Assembly (NCBI GenBank): GCA_964615375.1
Contig: CAZTOW010000001.1
Span: 186,001-250,000, forward strand
Source of the DNA: CAZKWG01 sp964615375
Lineage (GTDB): Bacteria; Myxococcota_A; UBA796; CAZKWG01
Reading direction: 5' to 3'
Length of the DNA: 64,000 bases
This document shows positions 16,173-24,953 of this stretch, one piece after another. The stretch's first letter is position 1; each line of letters starts with the position of its first letter. The notes beneath the pieces are model-generated. The model searched no databases and was not told the origin of the DNA. It saw only the letters and a program-made list of their open reading frames with translations. Position numbers and translations under genes: made by a program.

Positions 16173-16987
16173 CCCGCCACCTCCCGGGCCTCGCCCATGC
16201 CCATCCAGCGCTTGAGCGTGCTCCAGAAACCGCCCTGATCCTCGAAGTTCAGCTCGGGGACGCCCTGCTCGCCCGCGATCTTGCGGGCGATGCGGCGGTA
16301 GGCCTCGCCGACGATGGACTTCTCGTCGTAGGCGGCGGGCATGCCGCGGTTGGCGCTGACGATGACGTCCTCGTGGTCCGGTACGATCCCCAGCAGCGGG
16401 ATGGCCAGGATCTCCAGGATGTCGTCCTTGTTCATCATGTCGCCCTTCGCCACCATCTTCGTGCGGAAGCGGTTGACGATGAGCTGGGGCTCGGGGAGCT
16501 CGGCGGCCTCCACCAGCCCGATGATGCGGTCGGCGTCGCGAATCGCGCTGACCTCAGGCGTGGTGACGATGATGGCGCGGTCGGCCCCGGCCACGGAGTT
16601 CTTGAAGCCCTGCTCGATGCCCGCGGGGCAGTCGATGAGCACGTAGTCGAACTCCTCCTTGAGCTGCGCCACGAGCGAGCGCATCTGGTCCGGCGTCACC
16701 GCGCTCTTGTCGCGGGTCTGCGCGGCGGGCAGCAGGCAGAGGTGGTCGTTGCGCTTGTCCTTGATGAGCGCCTGCCGCAGGCGGCACTCGCCCTCGATGA
16801 CGTGAACGAGGTCGTAGACGATGCGGTTCTCCAGGCCGAGGATGACGTCGAGGTTGCGCAGCCCGATGTCTGCGTCGACGACGGCGACCTTCGACCCCCG
16901 AAGCGCCAGGGACACGCCCAGGTTCGCGGTGGTCGTGGTCTTGCCCACGCCACCCTTTCCGGACGTGATGACGATGCATTCGGCCAT
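16169..16987 (-). CDS. minD: Septum site-determining ATPase MinD
   Basis: 272 residues. A deviant Walker A motif with the signature Lys (SGKGGVGKTTTTANLG) lies at the N-terminus, the switch DADIGLRNLDVILGLENR follows, and Walker B-like IDCPAGIEQGF lies near residue 120, all as in MinD. The C-terminal GFWSTLKRWMGMGEA fits the amphipathic membrane-targeting helix. On binding ATP it dimerises on the inner membrane and recruits MinC and MinE. The gene lies 67 bp after minC. The NRFRTKMVAKGDMM segment is also typical. Confidence 0.96.
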   Translation of the reverse strand: MAECIVITSGKGGVGKTTTTANLGVSLALRGSKVAVVDADIGLRNLDVILGLENRIVYDLVHVIEGECRLRQALIKDKRNDHLCLLPAAQTRDKSAVTPDQMRSLVAQLKEEFDYVLIDCPAGIEQGFKNSVAGADRAIIVTTPEVSAIRDADRIIGLVEAAELPEPQLIVNRFRTKMVAKGDMMNKDDILEILAIPLLGIVPDHEDVIVSANRGMPAAYDEKSIVGEAYRRIARKIAGEQGVPELNFEDQGGFWSTLKRWMGMGEAREVAG

Positions 16988-17054
16988 TGAGGGACTCCGA
17001 TGGAAGGGACGGGAAGGAGAGGGCGGAGCGCGAGCGGCCCCGCGGAGGGAGCGG

Positions 17055-17912
17055 TCAGCCCGGCAGGCGGCCGCGGTACTCTTCGATGACGATGGTCTCG
17101 CCGCTGACCCAGGCGATCTCGGGCAGCGGGCTCTTCTTGTTCGACGGGGGGGCGGACTCGCGGTCGGGGGCGATGGCGATCTTCTTGCCGATGCGGACCT
17201 GGGTGGGGCGGAGGTCGAAGCCGATGACCACGGCGCGCTCGTCGCCGTCGGCGCCCGCGTGGGCGAGGCCGGACAGGCGGCCGAGCACGAGGATGTTCCC
17301 GCTGGCGATGACCATGGCCCCGGCGTTGACGTCGCCGTAGACCACGATGTCGCCGTGGAAGCGGACGGTGGTGCCCGAGCGCACGGTGCGCTCCACGGGC
17401 AACATGCGGTGCGCGCCGCTCAGCTCGGGCGCGGGGGGCGCGGGCTCCGGCGCGGGGGCGGGCGGGGCCAGCTGGATGGGCGCCGTCTCGACCTCGACGA
17501 CCGCGGGGGCGGGCTCGGGCTCGACGGTGGCCTCGTCATCCGAGGACTCCTCGTCGGCCTCTTCGAGATCGGACAGGTAGACCTTGAGCTTCAGCTCGCT
17601 CTGGGCCCAGCGGTGCAGGCTCTCGGGGGTGAGCTGGAGGCCGGAGACGAGGACCTCGTGCTCGTCCTTCAGGAGATGGACGAGGCGGCGGAGGTCGAAG
17701 AGAGAGAGTTCGCGGGCGCCGAAGGCCAGTCGCGCGGTGGTCCCCTTGAATCGTCCAGGTGTCTCGCCGAAGACGCGGCGGACTTCATCTCTCAGCTGCT
17801 CAAAGGGGGCGTCCTTGTCCAGCTCGATGAAGAGCTGGGCGCCGACGCCACGGAGCGTCACAAGCGACGGTGGAGACGCGGAGGGCGTCTCCTGGAGGGC
17901 GGGCTCGGACAT
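17055..17912 (-). CDS. minC: Septum site-determining protein MinC
   Basis: 285 residues. The N-terminal FtsZ-interacting domain (about 1-110) is followed by a long acidic then Pro/Ala-rich linker (EEADEESSDDEATVEPEP, then APPAPAPEPAPP) and the C-terminal beta-helix domain (about 185-285) with VYGDVNAGAMVIASGNILVLG and RLSGLAHAGADGD, the MinD-binding signature. It inhibits FtsZ assembly away from mid-cell. The linker is longer than in Escherichia coli. The region before the ATG is pyrimidine-rich on the coding strand, with no clear Shine-Dalgarno. Confidence 0.93.
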   Translation of the reverse strand: MSEPALQETPSASPPSLVTLRGVGAQLFIELDKDAPFEQLRDEVRRVFGETPGRFKGTTARLAFGARELSLFDLRRLVHLLKDEHEVLVSGLQLTPESLHRWAQSELKLKVYLSDLEEADEESSDDEATVEPEPAPAVVEVETAPIQLAPPAPAPEPAPPAPELSGAHRMLPVERTVRSGTTVRFHGDIVVYGDVNAGAMVIASGNILVLGRLSGLAHAGADGDERAVVIGFDLRPTQVRIGKKIAIAPDRESAPPSNKKSPLPEIAWVSGETIVIEEYRGRLPG

Positions 17913-18141
17913 GGGAGGGGACCCGGAGGAGGGGGACGGCAGGGAGGGACAGCGGAGGCAGGAGCGCGGAGGCGGGAGCAGTAGCAGCGGGAGCGGCGGC
18001 AGGGCCGCGCGCGGACCCCGGTGCCCGCATATGAAGTTGAACGCATGTCTCTTGTCCTGTCAAGACCTGTGCTCGACGAATTCCATGAAGTTCTGTTCCA
18101 CGTTGAACGCGCGCGCGGACCAGGGGTGTTAGTTTGAGCGC
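17913..18141. promoter_or_regulatory. Divergent control region between minC and an FG-GAP lipoprotein gene
   Basis: 229 bp between divergent genes, so it must hold both promoters. The core 18020-18120 is much richer in A and T than its surroundings. It carries two copies of GTTGAACGC (18036-18044 and 18102-18110) and two of ATGAAGTT (18031-18038 and 18085-18092). A TTGACA on the minus strand (within CTTGTCCTGTCAAG at about 18051-18064) could be the -35 box for minCDE, but I see no convincing -10 at the right spacing. Confidence 0.45.
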
Positions 18142-19947
18142 ATGCGCGCACCATTCCTCGCCTTCCTCCTGGCCTGCTCCGAGTATGAGTTCGTCCCCAA
18201 GGAGGGCGAGGAGCCCGGCGCCGACACCGCGCCGCCCGCCGCCTGCGCGCTCGAGCCCGAGCCCTACGAGGTCACGCCCGATGAGAGCTGCGTGCTGGAG
18301 GTCGACCCCGGCGGCTTCTCGCCCGTCGTCGAGTGGCAGTGGAGCACGAACCCGGTCTACACGGGCTACGAGCAGATCATGGCCTCGCCCGCGGTGGCGA
18401 ACCTGAACGACGACAACGGGGACGGCCTCATCGACGAGGGCGACGTGCCCGACGTCGTCTTCGCCAGCTTCGCCGGCAGCGCGTACTCCGCGGCGGGCAC
18501 GATCACCGCCATCTCCGGCGACGGCACGGGCACGCACTGGAGCTACTACGACGGCGGCTACAACTCGGTCTACTCGAGCTCGCAGATCGCGATCGGGGAC
18601 CTGGACGGGGACGGCGTGCCGGAGGTCTGCGCGTCCGGCCTCTACTACGGCGTCGTCTGCCTGAGCAACGAGGGCGTGGCGCTGTGGGCGGCGGGGGCCG
18701 AGACCTACGGCTACGGCGGCCCGGCCATGGCCGACCTCGACGGCAACGGCAAGAGCGAGCTCATCTTCGGGCGCACGGTGATCAACTCCGACGCCACCGT
18801 GCGCTGGACCGGCGCGGGTGGGGTGGGGCGCTACCTCAGCTTCGCCGTGGACATGGACGGGGACGGGCAGCTGGAGGTCAGCGCGGGCAGCTCGCTCTAC
18901 GACACCGACGGCACGCTGCTGTGGGACGACGGCACCTACGACGGGCCGAGCGCGGCGGGGGACTTCGACGGCGACGGGCTGCCCGAGCTGGTTCACGTCG
19001 GCTCGGGGGTGGTCTACCTGACGGGCGCGGACGGGGTGGTGCGCTGGTCGGCGGCGGTGCCCGGCGGGGGCTCGGGCGGGGCGCCCACGGTGGCGGACTT
19101 CGACGGGGACGGCGCGCCGGAGGTGGGCGTGGCCGGGGCCTGGCAGTACGCCGTGCTGGACACCGACGGCAGCACGCTGTGGACGGCGGACGTGCAGGAC
19201 GTCTCCAGCAACGTGACGGGCAGCAGCGTGTTCGACTTCGAGGGCGACGGCAAGGCCGACGTGGTCTACGCCGACGAGCTCGCTCTGTGGGTCTACGACG
19301 GCGCGACCGGCGAGGTGAAGCTGCACGACGAGAGCCACGCCAGCGGCACGCTCTACGAGTACCCGCTCATCGTGGACGTGGACGGCGATGACGTGACGGA
19401 GATCGTGCTGGCGTCCAACAACTACACCTACTCCGGGTGGAACGGCATCACCGTCATCGGCGACGCCACGGGCACCTGGCGGCCCTCGCGCCCGGTCTGG
19501 AACCAGTTCGCCTACCACATCACCAACGTGGACGACGACGGCGGAATCCCGGCGGAGCAGGAGAGCAACTGGACGCGCTGGAACAGCTTCCGGGCGGCGG
19601 CCTCGTCCCTGGGGCGCACCAGCGACCTCGCCGACCTCTCGGTGGGCGAGCCGGAGATCTGCACGGACACCTGCGCCAGCGGGGCGGTGGACATCCTGAT
19701 CCCCGTGGAGAACACCGGGCTCTACGACGTCACCGAGACCACCGTGCGTATCCGCCGGGGCAGCACCGAGCTCTGGTCGGGGACCGTCGCCCTGGGCAGC
19801 GGCGAGCTCAGCTGGGTGGGCCCGCTCACGCTCACCGAGGAGGACTGGGGCGAGGGCGTCGCCGTCGTCGTGGACCCCGCCGAGGCGGTGGAGGAGTGCG
19901 ACGAGGACGACAACGTGCGCCTGCTGGGCACCTGGCCGTGTGACTGA
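18142..19947 (+). CDS. FG-GAP/VCBS repeat lipoprotein
   Basis: 601 residues. The short lipoprotein signal MRAPFLAFLLAC leads to an acidic linker. Next comes a propeller built from VCBS/FG-GAP repeats (DLDGDGVPEVCASG, DMDGDGQLEVSAG, DFDGDGLPELVHVG, DFDGDGAPEVGVAG and others), each with a calcium-binding DxDGDG loop. Residues after about 480 form a beta-sandwich-like domain resembling CARDB adhesion modules (LADLSVGEPEIC ... VDILIPVENTGLYDVTETTVRI). Predicted role: surface protein for adhesion or complex assembly. The gene is divergent from minCDE. Confidence 0.83.
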   Translation: MRAPFLAFLLACSEYEFVPKEGEEPGADTAPPAACALEPEPYEVTPDESCVLEVDPGGFSPVVEWQWSTNPVYTGYEQIMASPAVANLNDDNGDGLIDEGDVPDVVFASFAGSAYSAAGTITAISGDGTGTHWSYYDGGYNSVYSSSQIAIGDLDGDGVPEVCASGLYYGVVCLSNEGVALWAAGAETYGYGGPAMADLDGNGKSELIFGRTVINSDATVRWTGAGGVGRYLSFAVDMDGDGQLEVSAGSSLYDTDGTLLWDDGTYDGPSAAGDFDGDGLPELVHVGSGVVYLTGADGVVRWSAAVPGGGSGGAPTVADFDGDGAPEVGVAGAWQYAVLDTDGSTLWTADVQDVSSNVTGSSVFDFEGDGKADVVYADELALWVYDGATGEVKLHDESHASGTLYEYPLIVDVDGDDVTEIVLASNNYTYSGWNGITVIGDATGTWRPSRPVWNQFAYHITNVDDDGGIPAEQESNWTRWNSFRAAASSLGRTSDLADLSVGEPEICTDTCASGAVDILIPVENTGLYDVTETTVRIRRGSTELWSGTVALGSGELSWVGPLTLTEEDWGEGVAVVVDPAEAVEECDEDDNVRLLGTWPCD

Positions 19948-19986
19948 GCGGCGGAGCGAGCTACGATGGGGCGGGGAGGTCGCGAG

Positions 19987-20610
19987 ATGGGCGCGCTGAT
20001 CGGGGTGCTCCTGGCGCTGGCCGGGGTGGTGGTGGTCATCGTCCTGGTGGGGATCACCGGCAAGGCCCGGCTGGAGAAGAACCAGGGCGCCTGGCGGACG
20101 GTGGCCGGGGACCTCGGGCTGATCTGGCGGGAGACCCCCGACGACCCGGGGGTGGGTCGCGTGGACGGCGAGATGGACGGCTTCAAGGTCTCCATCTATC
20201 GGGAGCGCCTCCAGGACATACACCGCCCCAGCCGGCGCTGGCCGGTGACGCGGGTGCGCACGGAGCTGGGGCTGGACCTGGGCGCGGGGATGGCGGTGGC
20301 CAGCAAGAAGGTGGGCGGAGGCTGGGCGATGAAGGCGGCGATGCAGCCGCCCGTGCGCCTCGGGGATCCCGCCTTCGATCTGCGCGTCCTGGCCCACGCC
20401 GCTCAGCCCCAGGTCGCCGCGCCCCTCCTGGGCGAGCGGGCGCGGGCCGCCCTGCTGGCCGGGGACGAGGCGATCCCCGGCTTCTACCTGGACGACACCG
20501 GGATCCTCACCGAGTTCCAGGGCATCGAGCGCGACCGGGCGAAGCTGGTCGCCACCGCGCGCGGCCAGGTGGCGCTGGCGAAGGCCCTGCGGAGCGCCTG
20601 GGGAAAATAG
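19987..20610 (+). CDS. Single-pass membrane protein, unknown
   Basis: 207 residues. One N-terminal membrane helix (ALIGVLLALAGVVVVIVLVG) is followed by a cytoplasmic or periplasmic soluble domain with no family I recognise. The ATG at 19987 has a GGGGAGG site eight bases upstream and is preferred over an ATG 21 bp earlier. It follows the FG-GAP lipoprotein gene by 39 bp and could share its transcript. It ends in a TAG inside the palindrome at 20609-20625. Confidence 0.65.
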   Translation: MGALIGVLLALAGVVVVIVLVGITGKARLEKNQGAWRTVAGDLGLIWRETPDDPGVGRVDGEMDGFKVSIYRERLQDIHRPSRRWPVTRVRTELGLDLGAGMAVASKKVGGGWAMKAAMQPPVRLGDPAFDLRVLAHAAQPQVAAPLLGERARAALLAGDEAIPGFYLDDTGILTEFQGIERDRAKLVATARGQVALAKALRSAWGK

Positions 20611-20625
20611 TCAAGTTGCTTGACT
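20609..20625. terminator. Inverted repeat at a convergent junction
   Basis: AGTCAAG, TTG, CTTGACT: perfect 7-bp arms with a 3-base loop. The left arm contains the end of the plus-strand stop and the whole minus-strand stop, and the repeat encodes the last residues (SQAT) of the minus-strand protein. The stem is AT-rich for this DNA. It is probably a two-way terminator or regulatory hairpin. Confidence 0.55.
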
Positions 20626-21078
20626 GATGACCCGCCAGGCCTTGGGGAACCAGGCCCAGTGGTCGTCCACCCAGCACAGCCCGTCCCAGGCCATGCCCAT
20701 GGTCTCGCCCGGGCGGGTGTACTTCCAGGCCACCCAGACCAGGTCCGGGGCGAGCAGGTGGGCGGCCTTCTTGTAGCCGCCGGGGAAGGAGCGGCTGCGC
20801 TCCGTGTCGAGCTGAAGCTCGGCGGCGGTGGCGGCGGTGACCAGGAGCGAGGTCTGGCCCTCGCGCGGCAGCGGGGCCACGGGCGCGCTCCACAGGGCAC
20901 GGTAGCCCTTTCGGGCCAGCTCGGCGGCCTCTCCCACGAAGACGCGGTCGTAGTCCTCGTCTCGGGGCGCCAGCGCCATGGTCCGGTTGAGCGCCTCGGT
21001 GGGCGTACACGACAGGTAGCGGCTCAGGATCTGCCAGGCGTCCCGGCGCAGCGCGTCGAGCTCGAAGGTCGCGGACAT
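20611..21078 (-). CDS. Unknown protein downstream of the annexin-repeat gene
   Basis: 155 residues, no signal peptide. The C-terminal half is Trp-rich (DLVWVAWKYTRPGETMGMAWD, then GLCWVDDHWAWFPKAWR), a compact domain I cannot name. It starts 53 bp after the stop of the annexin-repeat gene on the same strand with a GAGGAG site, so the two are probably cotranscribed. A partner role (chaperone, adaptor or immunity protein) is possible but purely contextual. Confidence 0.65.
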   Translation of the reverse strand: MSATFELDALRRDAWQILSRYLSCTPTEALNRTMALAPRDEDYDRVFVGEAAELARKGYRALWSAPVAPLPREGQTSLLVTAATAAELQLDTERSRSFPGGYKKAAHLLAPDLVWVAWKYTRPGETMGMAWDGLCWVDDHWAWFPKAWRVISQAT

Positions 21079-21131
21079 GGGTGCTCCTCGCGCCCAGTGT
21101 ATCTGATCGCGCGCTCAGACCAGCCCCGAGC

Positions 21132-24100
21132 TCACTTCGTGGGGTTGGACGTGTTCCGGTTGTTCACCTTGTTCTGCCAGCTCCAGAGCATCCAGCCGAG
21201 GGAGCGATCCCCGCTGCCCAGCCGGATGTTCGGGGCGGTGGCGTTGAAGCCGGGCGCGCCGTACCCGGGCAGGCCCGTGTTCAGCTTCATGTTGTAGCCG
21301 TCGCGCTGCGCCGCCGGGCCGTGGAACTGCACGCTGTTGCCCGCGTCCACCTCGTTGGCCGTGACCGAGCTGGACATCGTCCCGTCCTGGTTCATGCGCG
21401 GCCCGCCACCCCGCTGGTTGCCGAAGATGCGGACCCCGTTCTCGCCGCCGAACAGGTTGACGTGGGTGTTGCTGTAGCGGTCGATGTTGCCCTGATAGCT
21501 CCACATCGTGCTGGGCAGGTCCATGTCGGTCCAGGAGCCGGTCTGGTCCTGGATGCGCTTCGCCCACTGGCCGTACTTGCCCCAGTCCTCGCCCGTGATC
21601 GAGAGGGTCTGGTCGATCTTGTTGCCGAAGGGGTTCATGCCCTGCTTCGCCAGCTCGTCCGACCAGCTCTGGCCGAGCATCTTGCTGCGGTCCTGCTGGG
21701 CCTTGACCTGGGCGATCTCGGCGTCGGTGAGCTTCTGGTACTGGTTGACGCCGTCCTGCTGGCCCGTCTTCTTGCCGTTGCGCAGCAGCGCGTCGAGCTG
21801 GTGCCCCTCGGCGAAGAGGTGCTTGCCCACCATGTTGATCTGCTCGGGCGTCATCGACTTCATCATCTCGGGCAGCGCCACGGCCGTCTCGAGGAGCGCG
21901 TCGTCGAACTTGCCGCTGGTGAGCGCCTCCAGGTGCTTCTGGACGTAGGCCCGATCGCCCGTGGCCAGCGCCGACTCCATGTCCAGCACCGCGGGGTGCT
22001 TGGGCGAGGTGCCCGAGGCGTCGGGCGCGGCGTCCGTGCTGACGGGGGTGGTGACCTTGCCGGTGGCGTCCACCTTGTTGGTGTCGTCGCCCGAGCGCGT
22101 GGCGGTGACCTTGCCGTCGTCACCCTGGGTCACGACCTGCGGCTCGTTGGTCGGGCTCTGGGTCGGGTCCAGCACGATCTGCTTGTCGGTGTCGATGGTC
22201 GGCGTGCGGTTGAGCTGGCTGAGGTCGGTGTTGTCGATGTTGTGCTGGAGCACGCCGGCCAGGACGCGCTGCTGCTCGGCCGGGCTGAGGTGGGCGAGCT
22301 CGGGGATGGAGCTGGGGTCCGCCCCGGAGTTGAGCAGGTGCTCCACCTTGCCCGCGCGGATCTGGCGGTCTGCCGCGCCCTGGATGAAGCCGCCGGCGAA
22401 GCCCTTGCCCGTGCCCTGGGCCAGCTTGAGGAACATGTCCTCGGGGCGCCCGGAGTAGATGGAGGGGTCGAGCATGGTGGTGGACAGGCCCTGGGCCGCG
22501 CCGGCGAGGCCGTCCACGCCGGCCGACTGGAGGAAGCCGGTCTGCATGCCGAAGCCGGTCTTCACGGACTGCTGGGCCGAGCCGCCGACGAAGCCGGTGC
22601 CCATGCCCTTGAGCGTGTTGCCGCCGATGCCCAGCAGCCACTGGTCCATGCCGGCGTCCCAGTTCTTGTCGTTCATGGCGCCCTGGCCGAAGCCCTTGAG
22701 CCCCTCCTGGCCCGCGCTCTTGAGGCCGTTCTTGATGACCTCCTGGGCGAACTCGTCGCCGAACACGCTGCTGACCTGGGCGAGGCCCTTGGCGGCGTCG
22801 TCCAGCTTGTTGGCCACGAACATCGTCTCGCCGAGCCCGCCGGCCAGCGCGTTGACGCCGATGTTGGCCAGGTCGGCGTAGAGGGCCTCCTCGCCGTAGG
22901 CGTCGCCCTGCATCCCGTAGCGGACGGCCATGGCGGCGGTCCCGCCCGCGGCCCCGGCGATGGCGGCGACCAGCCAGGGGGAGGCGGCGCCGTCGGTGAG
23001 CACCGTGGCGACCGCGGCGGCCGTGATCTCGGCGCCGGTGGCGACGGCGTCGGTAACGCTGTCCTTGGCCTCCTTGTAGTTGGAGGCGTCGGTCTGCTGG
23101 TAGCCGTAGACCTTGCTGACCTCCTGCGGCGTCACCCCCTGCTTCGGGTTGCCGTTCTCGTCGAACATCCCGTTCATGCGCTCCATCTGGCGATCGAGCT
23201 GCGATCCCTTGGAGTGCATGCCGATGAGCTCGGCCCCGTCCATCATGCCGCGGCTGAACCAGTTCGAGCCGGTCCCGCGCTCGAACTCGTAGGTGCGCTG
23301 GGCGCGGTCGTACTGCTCCTGCGGGGTGGTGGGCTCGCCCTCCAGCGCCATCTTGAGCTCGAACTCGTCGCGGCCGCTGGTCTCGTCGCCGACGAGATCG
23401 TCCAGCTTCTTGCCGGGGTTCGCCTTCTCCCAGGCCTCGCGGATGGTCTTGATCTCGTCCTTGCTCTTGCCGGAGAGCGTCTTGCGGAGCATCGCCTCGT
23501 CGGTGCCCCAGCCCTCCGTCGCGATCTTGAGCGCGAACTCGGGCTTGAGCTCGCCCGTCTCCTTGAGCTGCTTCGCCCGCTCGCGATCGTCGGCCGAGAG
23601 CTCGTCGTCCAGCATCGCGTCCAGGCTGCCGTACTTCTTCTCGTAGCTCTCGATCAGCGCCTTGCGATCGGCGTCGTTCTTGCCCTCCATCAGCGCGTAG
23701 ATGCCGTCCTCGTTCGTGCCCCAGCCCTCGGCGGCGTCCTTCAGGCGGGCCGCGTTGGCGGCGTTCTGGTCGCCCACCAGCAGCGAGTCGGCGATGTCCT
23801 TCTGCGCGCCGGAGAACTCCTCGGTGAACTGGCTCTTCAGGTCGGTCTGCTTGCCCGCCGCGGTCATCCGCTTGTTGAAGGCCGCCTCCATGTCCTTGCG
23901 CTCGGTCTCGCTCTTGCCCTCCATCAGCTTGTAGACCTTGTCCTCGTCCGTGCCCCAGGACAGCGGGTTCCACCCGGAGGAGGAGCTGCCCATGGCCTCG
24001 TCCATGCGCACGGCGTCGGCGGTGGCGGCGTCTCCCTTGATCAGGGCGTCGAAGACCTCCTTGTCACCGCCGCCCAGCGCCCCGCCCACCTTGTCGAGGA

Positions 24101-24848
24101 TCTCCTTGGTCTTCGGGTCCGTGCCAGCGCGCTTCTGGAGCTCGGTGAGCTGCTCGGGCTTCAGATCGCGCAGCGTCTGCTCGATCTTCGCCTCGTCGTC
24201 GTTGAAGAAGCCCGTGGAGTTGTTGAGCGCCGCCAGCGCGGAGTCCACCGGGTTGCTGGTCAGGTGCGCCTTCGCCTCCGCGAGATCCGAGCCGCCGAGC
24301 TCGCTCTCCAGGTCCGCGTCCAGCGAGCGGCCGTAGTGGTCCTGGTACTGCTTCTTGAGCGCCTCGATCTCCGCGGGCTTGAGGCCCTTGAGCGCGCCCA
24401 TGACGCTGTCCTCGTCGGTGCCCCAGCCGTCCATGGCCTTGAACAGGCTGTCGGCCTTGGCCGAGATCACCTTGGGATCGACCTGGTCGCCCTGCTTGTC
24501 GGGCGTCGTCTTCTGGTCGGGCGGGGTGTTGGTCTTGGCCCCGGTCTGGTTGGCCGCCGGCCCGGCCATGGTGGGGTCGGTCTGGGTGTTGAACCCGGGC
24601 ATCGTCGGTCGAAGCGGCGAGATCTGGAAGGGGTTGGTGTTCCCTCCCGGCGGCGGCTGCAGCGTGTAGGGCCCGCCCTGCGTGTTGAGCCCTGGGCCGC
24701 ACATCTGCCCGTTCATCCAGCTGTTCCCGTAGGTGCTCTGCATGCTGAGCACGGGGCTGATGAGCGGGGAGGTGACGATGGGCTGCTGAGCAGGCGGCAG
24801 CGTCTGGTCGGTGGTCTGGTCCTGCTGGGGATTCCGTGTCTTCGCCAT
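21132..24848 (-). CDS. Large annexin-repeat protein, possible exported effector
   Basis: 1238 residues, no Sec signal. Residues 1-130 are a Gln/Pro/Thr-rich leader containing YGNSWM at 40-45. Residues 130-505 hold annexin-type repeats with the calcium-loop signature G-W-G-T-[DN]-E at about 141, 297 (WGTDED), 375 (GWGTNED) and 445, plus one degenerate repeat near 200-270. A Gly/Ala-rich hydrophobic region follows (about 600-670), with YGEEALYADLANIGVNALAGGL, then helical and Asp/Thr-rich stretches and an unassigned C-terminal domain. Annexins bind acidic membranes with calcium. Similar layouts occur in proteins associated with contractile injection systems, but no such system is in the window. 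The ATG has a GAGGCGG site. Confidence 0.85.
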   Translation of the reverse strand: MAKTRNPQQDQTTDQTLPPAQQPIVTSPLISPVLSMQSTYGNSWMNGQMCGPGLNTQGGPYTLQPPPGGNTNPFQISPLRPTMPGFNTQTDPTMAGPAANQTGAKTNTPPDQKTTPDKQGDQVDPKVISAKADSLFKAMDGWGTDEDSVMGALKGLKPAEIEALKKQYQDHYGRSLDADLESELGGSDLAEAKAHLTSNPVDSALAALNNSTGFFNDDEAKIEQTLRDLKPEQLTELQKRAGTDPKTKEILDKVGGALGGGDKEVFDALIKGDAATADAVRMDEAMGSSSSGWNPLSWGTDEDKVYKLMEGKSETERKDMEAAFNKRMTAAGKQTDLKSQFTEEFSGAQKDIADSLLVGDQNAANAARLKDAAEGWGTNEDGIYALMEGKNDADRKALIESYEKKYGSLDAMLDDELSADDRERAKQLKETGELKPEFALKIATEGWGTDEAMLRKTLSGKSKDEIKTIREAWEKANPGKKLDDLVGDETSGRDEFELKMALEGEPTTPQEQYDRAQRTYEFERGTGSNWFSRGMMDGAELIGMHSKGSQLDRQMERMNGMFDENGNPKQGVTPQEVSKVYGYQQTDASNYKEAKDSVTDAVATGAEITAAAVATVLTDGAASPWLVAAIAGAAGGTAAMAVRYGMQGDAYGEEALYADLANIGVNALAGGLGETMFVANKLDDAAKGLAQVSSVFGDEFAQEVIKNGLKSAGQEGLKGFGQGAMNDKNWDAGMDQWLLGIGGNTLKGMGTGFVGGSAQQSVKTGFGMQTGFLQSAGVDGLAGAAQGLSTTMLDPSIYSGRPEDMFLKLAQGTGKGFAGGFIQGAADRQIRAGKVEHLLNSGADPSSIPELAHLSPAEQQRVLAGVLQHNIDNTDLSQLNRTPTIDTDKQIVLDPTQSPTNEPQVVTQGDDGKVTATRSGDDTNKVDATGKVTTPVSTDAAPDASGTSPKHPAVLDMESALATGDRAYVQKHLEALTSGKFDDALLETAVALPEMMKSMTPEQINMVGKHLFAEGHQLDALLRNGKKTGQQDGVNQYQKLTDAEIAQVKAQQDRSKMLGQSWSDELAKQGMNPFGNKIDQTLSITGEDWGKYGQWAKRIQDQTGSWTDMDLPSTMWSYQGNIDRYSNTHVNLFGGENGVRIFGNQRGGGPRMNQDGTMSSSVTANEVDAGNSVQFHGPAAQRDGYNMKLNTGLPGYGAPGFNATAPNIRLGSGDRSLGWMLWSWQNKVNNRNTSNPTK

Positions 24849-24953
24849 GGCGCCGCCTCGACGGGCCTGGAGCTCAGACAGGCCCGCTACAGAATAGCAT
24901 GGTCGCGCCGCGCGTCGGGGCGGGATAGCAGAATGGCTCGGGAGGTCTCCAAG

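Noticed and set aside
21081..24950. Very long open frame on the plus strand opposite the annexin-repeat gene
   Set aside because: In GC-rich DNA the antisense of a real gene often stays open. The translation is a low-complexity Val/Leu/Gly/Arg/His mix with no motifs, while the minus strand has clear annexin repeats. Only the part from 24954 is a real gene.
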